The notes under the pieces were generated by a model. The model did no database searches. It had not been told where the DNA came from and saw only the letters and a list, made by a program, of their open reading frames with translations. DNA of 13,364 bases from DASYSA01 sp036003885. GTDB lineage: Bacteria; Acidobacteriota; Blastocatellia; UBA7656. Each line of letters begins with the position of its first letter. Positions within the stretch are counted from its first letter, which is position 1. The stretch covers positions 1 through 13,364 of the forward strand of contig DASYSA010000037.1 of assembly GCA_036003885.1 (NCBI GenBank), given 5' to 3'. The translations under genes were made by a program, and so were the position numbers. Below, one piece after another: positions 7,751-13,364 of this stretch.

Positions 7751-10153
7751 ATGTTGCAAGACCTGCGAATGGGCCTGCGAATGCTCATCAAGCACCCGAG
7801 CTTCACCGTAGTCGCCGTGTTCACGTTAGCCCTGGGCATGGGCGCCAACATTACTATCTTCAGCGTAGTGAACTCGGTCCTATTGCGCTCTCTGCCTTAC
7901 GCCGACTCCGATCGCCTCGTCTTCCTCTGGTCCGAACTGACAAAGCACAGTGTCAAAGAGAGGACCTCAGCCTATGCCACCATCTCAGAGTGGCGGCAGC
8001 AGAACACCTCATTTGAAGATCTGGCCGTCTTTGATCCCGCTTCGGTGACGTTGACCGGTGCTTTTGAAGCGGAGCAGGCCTCCAGTGTTCGCGCCTCCTC
8101 AAATCTCTTTCCGCTGTTAGGCATAGTTCCCGAACTGGGACGCACCTTCACGGCTGACGAAGAGCAGCAGCAGGCGCGGGTCGTCGTCTTGAGCCACGGT
8201 TTGTGGCAGCGACGGTTCGCTGCGTCACCCGACGCGCTGGGTCAGATATTGGAGATTGACGGCAACAGCTCGCAGGTGATCGGGGTGATGCCCGAACAGT
8301 TTCAGTTCCCCGAAAGCGATACTCAACTGTGGGAGCCAATTACGCTATTCCCGAACTGGGAGCAACAAAAGATGCAGCGCGCCTCCGGTCCCTGGCGAGT
8401 GATCGGACGACTCAAACCGCAGGCGTCCTTGGCGCAGGCGCAAGTCGAAATGCGCACGATCGCCGAGCGGCTGGAGCAGGCTTACCCGGACACCAACAAA
8501 GACCTCACCGTCAATGTAGTCCCGCTTCGTCTTCAGCTGACCGGCCCGAATGTGCGCCTCGCCCTCTGGATTCTATTTGGCGCGGTCGCCTGCGTGCTGC
8601 TCATGTCGTGTACCAATGTCGCCAACCTGATCCTCGCGCGCGGCGTTGCCAGAGAACGCGAGATCGCGATTCGCATGGCTATGGGCGCGGGCAGAATGCG
8701 GCTCATCAGACAACTGTTGACGGAGAGCGTGCTGCTATCGCTGGTAGCCGGGGCGGCCGGTCTTGTCGTGGCGCTGGCCGGCGTAAAACTACTGGTCCGC
8801 TTCGGCCCTCAGAACATTCCCAATCTGGCCCGCGCGCAGATTGATGCGAGAGTGCTGGCTTTCTCCCTCGGGATTTCAATGTTGACAGGACTGCTCTTTG
8901 GTCTGGCTCCGGCCTTCAGGATTTCCGAGTCCCAGCCATGCGAGGCTCTCAAGGATGGCCGTAGCGCCACGGGCGGGATACGCGCCCGACGTCTGCGCGG
9001 ACTGCTGGTCATTGCGGAATTCAGCCTGGCGGTGCTGCTGCTTTCAGGTGCGGGCCTGCTAGTACGCAGTTTTCTGAACCTCCAATCGGTTGACCTCGGC
9101 TTCAACCCGGAGCGGGTTCTGTTGGTCAATACTGTAGCATCGCTCAACAGCAAGTCAGATCAATGGCCGCTCTTTTATCAACAGGCCGTCGAACGTGTGG
9201 CCGCGCTGCCGGGCGTTGAAGCCGCCGGTCTAATAAAGGATATCGTGATCAGCAGTAATCCTGACGTGTTGATCACGGTTGAACAAAGCTCACAGGAACA
9301 GGCGCGCACTCCACTCAACCAGGATTTGATCAGCGAGGACTTCTTCAAGACCGTGCGCGTGCAGTTGCTGAAGGGGCGCTTCTTCAATACTCAGGACGAT
9401 AAGGGCGCCGTGCCGGTAGCAATCATCAACGAAGTGATGGCGCGCCGATTCTGGCCGGACGAGCAAGTGATCGGCAAGAGGTTCAAATTCGGACCGCCAC
9501 AATCAACTAACCGGTGGCTCACCGTGGTAGGAGTCGTTGGTGATATGCGCCGCCAGAGCCTGGAACGCGAACCGATCGCGCAGATCTTCCTTCCACATCT
9601 GCAGAACTCTGCCCGCAGAATGAATCTGCTGGTTCGCACCATCGGAGACCCGGCGACGCTCGCGTCCGCGATCCGCAATGAGATTAGCTCGATTGATAAG
9701 ACGGTTGCCGTTTATGGAGTCTCCACATTGGGGAGCCGTCTCGCGCAGGGGACCGCCCAGCGGCGCTTCCAAACCTGGCTGCTGACGCTGTTCTCGAGTC
9801 TGGCGCTGCTGCTGGCTGCAGTGGGAATCTACGGTCTAATCCAGCACTCCGTGGTCGTGCGCACCCGCGAGATCGGCACTCGGCTGGCTCTCGGAGCACA
9901 GCCTCGAGACGTGTTGCGATTAATCATCGGCGAGGGGATGAGGCTGGCTCTCTTTGGAACCGGCGCCGGATTGCTGATCGCGCTGCTCTGTACGCAAGCC
10001 TTGAGTGGTTTGCTGTTCGGCGTCACGACGACCGACACCAGGACATTTCTCGCAGCACCGCTGTTGCTCTTACTCGTAGGTCTGCTTGCGTGTTATCTGC
10101 CCGCACGACGTGCCGCCAGAGTAGATCCGATGCTGGCGCTCCGCCACGAGTAG
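7751..10153 (+). CDS. ABC-type permease of the MacB/FtsX class, ADOP family (800 aa, no ATPase gene adjacent)
   Basis: This is a complete acidobacterial duplicated orphan permease. The first half has helix 1 (about 18-42, TVVAVFTLALGMGANITIFS), a periplasmic MacB-type domain, and an FtsX helix block with the coupling segment REREIAIRMAMGAG. The second half repeats the plan: a helix at LLVIAEFSLAVLLLSGAGLL, a second periplasmic domain, and a closing FtsX block with TREIGTRLALGAQPRDVLRL. It ends PARRAARVDPMLALRHE, the family's usual terminus. ATG 7751 is chosen because MLQDLRMGLRMLIKHP is the conserved N-terminus and GGAGGA lies 5 nt upstream; the frame is open further upstream from TTG 7604 but that part looks non-coding. 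MacB-like proteins act in lipoprotein or peptide export with a separate ATPase, and none lies in this window. The substrate is unknown. Confidence 0.93.
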   Translation: MLQDLRMGLRMLIKHPSFTVVAVFTLALGMGANITIFSVVNSVLLRSLPYADSDRLVFLWSELTKHSVKERTSAYATISEWRQQNTSFEDLAVFDPASVTLTGAFEAEQASSVRASSNLFPLLGIVPELGRTFTADEEQQQARVVVLSHGLWQRRFAASPDALGQILEIDGNSSQVIGVMPEQFQFPESDTQLWEPITLFPNWEQQKMQRASGPWRVIGRLKPQASLAQAQVEMRTIAERLEQAYPDTNKDLTVNVVPLRLQLTGPNVRLALWILFGAVACVLLMSCTNVANLILARGVAREREIAIRMAMGAGRMRLIRQLLTESVLLSLVAGAAGLVVALAGVKLLVRFGPQNIPNLARAQIDARVLAFSLGISMLTGLLFGLAPAFRISESQPCEALKDGRSATGGIRARRLRGLLVIAEFSLAVLLLSGAGLLVRSFLNLQSVDLGFNPERVLLVNTVASLNSKSDQWPLFYQQAVERVAALPGVEAAGLIKDIVISSNPDVLITVEQSSQEQARTPLNQDLISEDFFKTVRVQLLKGRFFNTQDDKGAVPVAIINEVMARRFWPDEQVIGKRFKFGPPQSTNRWLTVVGVVGDMRRQSLEREPIAQIFLPHLQNSARRMNLLVRTIGDPATLASAIRNEISSIDKTVAVYGVSTLGSRLAQGTAQRRFQTWLLTLFSSLALLLAAVGIYGLIQHSVVVRTREIGTRLALGAQPRDVLRLIIGEGMRLALFGTGAGLLIALLCTQALSGLLFGVTTTDTRTFLAAPLLLLLVGLLACYLPARRAARVDPMLALRHE

Positions 10154-10271
10154 ACATCGTCGGAACTGCTCCGAAACAGATCGAGGGTAACATGCAGACG
10201 ACTGCGATGGTGGAGTTAACCTACTGCCAAGAGCCATCGCCGTCGCGGCCGACGTCGTGGCGTGCAGGGGA

Positions 10272-10664
10272 CTAAACTCGGGTTCTGGCGTTGAGCGCTT
10301 CGGAAACTCCTACATTGTTCTTGCGATTGACGAACGTAAGCAGCAGGACGATGAAGCTGAGGAACGCAACGCCGGCGCTGGCTAGCACACCGAGACGATT
10401 AGAGCGAGTTCTTTCCCTGTAGCCTTGTCCCCACGCGTCGGCCGAGGCGGCCGCCTCTCGTGCCTCTTTCGACAGCAAGGCTTCCGCGGCCGTACCTTTT
10501 GCGGCTTCGGCTTTCTGCAGTTTTTCTACCGCCTCCTGATGTTTCTGGTCATAGAGTTTCTCTTCGTCGCTAGGGGTCAAGTACACGCTAACCGCGAACG
10601 ACCCAATCACAACGCTCCCAACCAGCATCATTATTGCAAGCACACGAACGATCTTTCGTAACAT
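10272..10664 (-). CDS. Small membrane protein with two transmembrane helices and a charged helical loop (130 aa)
   Basis: I do not recognise this family. The start is well supported by AGGAGGTG 7 nt ahead of the ATG. Helix 1 is at about residues 5-28 (IVRVLAIMMLVGSVVIGSF) and helix 2 at about 91-112 (LGVLASAGVAFLSFIVLLL). Residues 32-90 between them are hydrophilic, rich in Glu, Lys and Ala and likely helical or coiled-coil (EEKLYDQKHQEAVEKLQKAE). By the positive-inside rule the loop should face the periplasm, with a short basic C-terminal tail inside. It lies 115 nt after the glycine-repeat gene at 10780-12486 on the same strand and may be the last gene of that operon. It converges with the permease gene across a 118-nt gap. 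No function can be assigned. Confidence 0.8.
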   Translation of the reverse strand: MLRKIVRVLAIMMLVGSVVIGSFAVSVYLTPSDEEKLYDQKHQEAVEKLQKAEAAKGTAAEALLSKEAREAAASADAWGQGYRERTRSNRLGVLASAGVAFLSFIVLLLTFVNRKNNVGVSEALNARTRV

Positions 10665-10779
10665 GACGCACCTCCTGTTGTTTGCGCGTTGAAATTGTCT
10701 TGCTGCGGAAGAGGACTTCGTTTGCCTTTGCTACCCAACGCCAAAGCACCGCATCATTCTTAAGGTATTAAGCGGCCGA

Positions 10780-12486
10780 TTAATTCGACTGTTTTTCGAC
10801 TTGTTGTGCGTTGGGCCGTTGGCGCTTTAGCTGACGCATCGTTTCAGGAGTGCGTCCCCACTCGACTGAGCGCTCTTCGGGCTGGTCGTAGAGTTCGGGC
10901 TGGAGGTAATGCCCGCGCTCACGCTCCGATTTGTCCTGCTCGACAATGAAAGGGTTGCGACGCATCGACCTGTCTGATCGCACGCCGGTCACCTGCCACG
11001 ATACTTCGACATTTGAGGCATTGGTCTTGATCGTGAAGCGATTATGATTGACCTTTTCTGCGACGATTGCCTGAGCAAACGTGCCGATGACGGTGAGTTG
11101 ATAGCGGAGGTCGCGGTTCAACGCCTCGAACCAATCGGGCAGCGCGATTGTGGCTTCGCCATTCTCGTTGGTAGTCACATTGCCGCTGTAGACGTTGAGG
11201 ACCTCAGATGATTCGACTGCGGCGTGATAGAGGTATTTGTTCTCAGGGTCGAGCGGGTGATCAATTCTGAAATTCTTCGTGCCAGTCACATTGAGGTTTC
11301 CGGTGATGTCGACATTTCCTTCAAGGACGGCCGCGCGGCCGTTGACGCCGCCACTAACGCCTAGCCCTCTCGACACGATTAGGGCATCGCCGCCTTGCGA
11401 GCCGGCCCCAACGCCATTGCCGCCAGAGACTCTAAGGCCGGCCCCGCCTGTACCGGGAACCCCGCCTGAGCCAATACCGCCGCTGCCGCCACTGGCGAAG
11501 ATGCCATCACCTGCGCTACTCCCAAAGGACATTTGGCCGATGGCAAACACGCCGGTCCCTCCCCCGTTGCCGCCGCTGCCACCCACGGCGTAGACACCCG
11601 TGCCACCTACGCTGTTGAGGCTGTTGCCGCCCAGGGCGTTTACACCGCCGCCGCCACCGTTGGTATTGCTGTCACCGCCAATCGCGCGCACACCGTCGCC
11701 ACCGCCTATTTCAGTGCTTGCGCCTCCTCTGGCAAACACACCCGCACCACCCGGCTCGTCAGTCGCGGCGCTGTCGCCTCCAAATGCGGTTATCCCGAAT
11801 CCTAACCGGCCGCCAAAGGCACTCATGCCGGTCCCGAAGTCCGCCGTGTTGGTCGCCTTTATCACCGCGTCAAAAGATTGGGGACCGCCACGAGGCACCG
11901 AACCGGTAAGACTCAACGGGGTTGCAACACCGAGCGGTGAACCGCTTGTCCCATCGCCGTGAAGCGTCAGGTCGTGAAAGACATTCTGTAAGCCACTCGC
12001 GGCTGCGGTGGTCTGCACCGTGCCATCGGGAAACTTCAACCCGCCCAGAGTCGTTTCGATCATACCTGCCACCGTGAAACGCGATGTCGGAGCATCTGTG
12101 CCTATCCCGACTTTGCCGAACTTGTCTTCGAAGATAATCGAATCGCCTATGACCGCGTTGCTGCTGGTAAACCCCATCCATTTTGTCAGCCGGCCGAGCG
12201 TTCCATTCCCGAGTACCTGGAGGTTTCCCGCCAGTGGCGTGAAACGAACCGCACTCGAGCGTGATCCGATGCTTGTGCGGGTGAAAGCCGCAGGCATCAG
12301 GCGGAAGCTCGGAGGGAAAATCGGCCACCTGTTTCGCGGCACAAAAGACAGGGTCCGGCCTGTCTCGTTTCGATTCTCACTTGCCGCTTGCGTCTGGGCT
12401 TCGGCCGACGTCGCGATTAGAACTGTCAATAACACAACTGAGCAGAGTCGAATTGTTATCAGCAGATTGTTTCCATGCTTGTTCAT
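10780..12486 (-). CDS. Secreted tail-fibre-like glycine-repeat protein, complete (paralogue C, 568 aa)
   Basis: The longest complete member of the family here. Residues 1-30 are a signal peptide (cut after AEA). A basic proline-rich linker follows (about 49-66, with WPIFPPSFRLMP), shared with paralogue A. The head is at 92-141 (GTLGRLTKWMGF, IIFEDKFGKVGIGTDAPT, RFTVAG) and carries FPDGTVQTTAA (152-162), a motif typical of tail-fibre proteins. Glycine-rich repeats run from about 215 to 375. The C-terminal domain covers 405-503 (FRIDHPLDPENKYLYHAA, LPDWFEALNRDLRYQLTVIG, VSWQVTGVR) and is followed by a charged tail with DKSERERG and SVEWGRTPETMRQLK. GGAGGAGA precedes the ATG. It starts 109 nt after paralogue D ends on the same strand, so the two are probably one operon. 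The role is unknown; an exported fibre or adhesin is inferred. Confidence 0.92.
   Translation of the reverse strand: MNKHGNNLLITIRLCSVVLLTVLIATSAEAQTQAASENRNETGRTLSFVPRNRWPIFPPSFRLMPAAFTRTSIGSRSSAVRFTPLAGNLQVLGNGTLGRLTKWMGFTSSNAVIGDSIIFEDKFGKVGIGTDAPTSRFTVAGMIETTLGGLKFPDGTVQTTAAASGLQNVFHDLTLHGDGTSGSPLGVATPLSLTGSVPRGGPQSFDAVIKATNTADFGTGMSAFGGRLGFGITAFGGDSAATDEPGGAGVFARGGASTEIGGGDGVRAIGGDSNTNGGGGGVNALGGNSLNSVGGTGVYAVGGSGGNGGGTGVFAIGQMSFGSSAGDGIFASGGSGGIGSGGVPGTGGAGLRVSGGNGVGAGSQGGDALIVSRGLGVSGGVNGRAAVLEGNVDITGNLNVTGTKNFRIDHPLDPENKYLYHAAVESSEVLNVYSGNVTTNENGEATIALPDWFEALNRDLRYQLTVIGTFAQAIVAEKVNHNRFTIKTNASNVEVSWQVTGVRSDRSMRRNPFIVEQDKSERERGHYLQPELYDQPEERSVEWGRTPETMRQLKRQRPNAQQVEKQSN
10904..10937. 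repeat. 34-nt direct repeat, copy 1 (in paralogue C)
   Basis: These 34 bases are identical to 12720-12753, in the same orientation. Both copies encode the segment around SERERGHYLQPE. The flanks diverge to clearly lower identity, so this is a perfect block within two related genes. Confidence 0.9.
11108..11136. repeat. 29-nt direct repeat, copy 1 (in paralogue C)
   Basis: Identical to 12924-12952. It encodes the DWFEALNRDLR part of the conserved C-terminal domain. Confidence 0.88.
11362..11844 (-). repeat. Glycine-rich repeats of about 16 residues in paralogue C
   Basis: Between residues about 215 and 375, successive units have the form G-x-G-V-[FYRN]-A-[IVLR]-G-G followed by 7-8 variable residues. 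Consecutive units GAGVFARGG, GDGVRAIGG and GGGVNALGG are spaced exactly 16 residues, and the next two 15-16. At DNA level this is a loose 48-nt period. Regular spacing with one hydrophobic core per unit fits a stacked beta-helix rung; the fold is inference. Confidence 0.8.
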
Positions 12487-12595
12487 TGCTTTGTCTCCTC
12501 CAGAAGCGATAGATGATCAGATTAGCTGCCCTTTACTGTCTCGATGATCGCGTGTGACTCATTCACCAGACGGGTCGATCCTCGTCTCGCGAGCG

Positions 12596-13364
12596 TCAAG
12601 GTAGCTGTTTTTCGGCTTGTTGTGAGTTATGCCGTTGGTGCTTTAGCTGCTGCATCATTTCAGGATTGCGGACCCATTCGACGCCGCGTTCTTCAGGATG
12701 ACCGTAGAGTTCGGGTTGAAGGTAATGCCCGCGCTCACGCTCCGATTTGTCCTCTTCCGCTTTGAACGGATGTTTTTGCATCGCACGGTCAGAACGCACT
12801 CCGGTGACTTGCCAGGAGACCTTGACGCTGGGCGTACTGGTCTTAATCGTGAACCGATTGTTGTGAACTTCATTGGCGACGATTGCCTGGGCGAATCTGC
12901 CGATGACGGTGAGTTGATACCTCAGGTCGCGGTTCAACGCCTCGAACCAATCTGGCAGGGTGATGACCGCCTCGCCTCTTGGGTCCGTGACCACGTTGCC
13001 GCTGTAGACGTTGAGGACTTCTGAAGATTCGATCGAAGCATGAAGGAGGTACTTGTTTTCGGGATCGAGCGGATGATCAATCTTGAAGTGCTTTGATCCC
13101 TGGACGTCGAGGCTGCCGTCGACAGTGAGATTGTCAGTGATCAATACGTCGCCTTGAAAGACTCCTGCTCTGCCTCGCATGGCGCCGTTGGTGGCGTCGC
13201 CAGCCAATGCGAAGATGCCAAAGCCACTCTCGCTGTTCGAGCCGCTCGAAGGGCCACCCTTGGCATAAACACCAGCGCCGGCAGTGCTACCGGAGCCTGT
13301 CGAAGCTCCGCCTGTGGCTTCAACTCCGTAGCCGACTGGGCCGACGCCCCCTTTGGCAACCACG
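12596..13364 (-). CDS. Tail-fibre-like glycine-repeat protein, C-terminal part (paralogue D, truncated by window edge)
   Basis: The frame is open from the right edge to the stop at 12596-12598, giving the last 255 residues. The GTG at 13361-13363 is an internal codon, not a start. The first 55 or so visible residues are the end of the glycine-repeat zone (GVEATGG, GVYAKGG, GIFALAG). After a short stretch (ADNL-like strands around DNLTVDGSLDVQG) comes the conserved domain (FKIDHPLDPENKYLLHAS, SSEVLNVYSGNVV, LPDWFEALNRDLRYQLTVIG, VSWQVTGVR) and the charged tail (DKSERERGHYLQPE, GVEWVRNPEMMQQLK). The C-terminal part is closest to paralogue C, yet it shares HPFKAEEDK and PxVKVSWQ with paralogue B. 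It ends 109 nt before paralogue C on the same strand, probably in one operon. Signal peptide and head lie outside the window. Confidence 0.88.
   Translation of the reverse strand, partial: VVAKGGVGPVGYGVEATGGASTGSGSTAGAGVYAKGGPSSGSNSESGFGIFALAGDATNGAMRGRAGVFQGDVLITDNLTVDGSLDVQGSKHFKIDHPLDPENKYLLHASIESSEVLNVYSGNVVTDPRGEAVITLPDWFEALNRDLRYQLTVIGRFAQAIVANEVHNNRFTIKTSTPSVKVSWQVTGVRSDRAMQKHPFKAEEDKSERERGHYLQPELYGHPEERGVEWVRNPEMMQQLKHQRHNSQQAEKQLP
12720..12753. repeat. 34-nt direct repeat, copy 2 (in paralogue D)
   Basis: Identical to 10904-10937, about 1.8 kb away in direct orientation. Recombination between the copies would delete or fuse the genes at 10780-12486 and 12596-13364. Confidence 0.9.
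12924..12952. repeat. 29-nt direct repeat, copy 2 (in paralogue D)
   Basis: Identical to 11108-11136 and in the same orientation, in the equivalent part of paralogue D. Confidence 0.88.
13199..13364 (-). repeat. Glycine-rich repeat zone of paralogue D (end only)
   Basis: The visible end of the repeat zone has GVEATGG, GVYAKGG and GIFALAG units about 17-18 residues apart. It continues beyond the right edge. Confidence 0.65.

Noticed and set aside
10241..10254. GC-rich hairpin between convergent genes, considered as a terminator
   Set aside because: The stem is only 5 bp (CGTCG/CGACG) and no T-run follows on either strand.
10192..10275. 27-codon open frame with a GAGGG site between the permease and the small membrane protein gene
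   Set aside because: Too short and without a recognisable motif. Its stop overlaps the end of the convergent gene, and a chance frame is likely.
11362..11844. Periodic repeats resembling a CRISPR array
   Set aside because: The units are degenerate, lie in frame inside a coding sequence, and lack identical repeats with unique spacers. There are no cas genes.
1..13364. Prophage, suggested by tail-fibre-like proteins
   Set aside because: The fibre-like proteins have signal peptides, and there are no capsid, terminase, portal, integrase or lysis genes nearby.

Overview
The window looks like chromosomal DNA of a soil-type Acidobacteriota bacterium, probably of the Blastocatellia kind. This rests on recognised families rather than on a database match: an orphan MacB/FtsX-type permease of the 'acidobacterial duplicated orphan permease' (ADOP) type, an ECF sigma factor of the ECF_SF/TIGR02999 type overlapping a Ser/Thr kinase with a PD40/TolB-like propeller, and several secreted tail-fibre-like glycine-repeat proteins. 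There is no sign of rRNA, tRNA, CRISPR, insertion sequence or prophage structural genes.

Layout. Positions 1-3614 form a minus-strand run, read right to left: a secreted vanadium-haloperoxidase/PAP2-family enzyme (2283-3614), a complete tail-fibre-like glycine-repeat protein (762-2246), and the N-terminal part of a second one (1-702, running off the left edge). Gaps are 36 and 59 nt, so this is probably one operon. Positions 3615-3843 are a divergent intergenic region with a good extended -10 promoter for the plus strand and an inverted repeat at the predicted transcription start. Positions 3844-7297 hold the ECF sigma gene and the kinase gene, which overlap by 11 nt. Positions 7298-7750 contain no intact gene but do hold a frame-shifted remnant of a membrane protein with a TolB/FlgO-like motif. 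Positions 7751-10153 encode the ADOP permease. Positions 10272-13364 are another minus-strand run, read right to left: the C-terminal part of a third class of glycine-repeat gene (12596-13364, running off the right edge), a complete one (10780-12486), and a small two-helix membrane protein (10272-10664).

How the parts may work together. The four glycine-repeat paralogues have a shared head, a variable repeat zone with a period of about 16 residues, and a strongly conserved C-terminal domain with a charged tail. They are arranged as two same-strand pairs flanking the sigma/kinase/permease block. The sigma factor has no recognisable anti-sigma gene beside it, and its overlap with a transmembrane kinase suggests the kinase controls it. 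Whether the sigma factor drives the flanking secreted-protein operons is an attractive but unproven idea. The most unusual thing here is the paired, mosaic paralogue family at both window edges, together with a probable secreted vanadium-dependent oxidant enzyme in the same operon.
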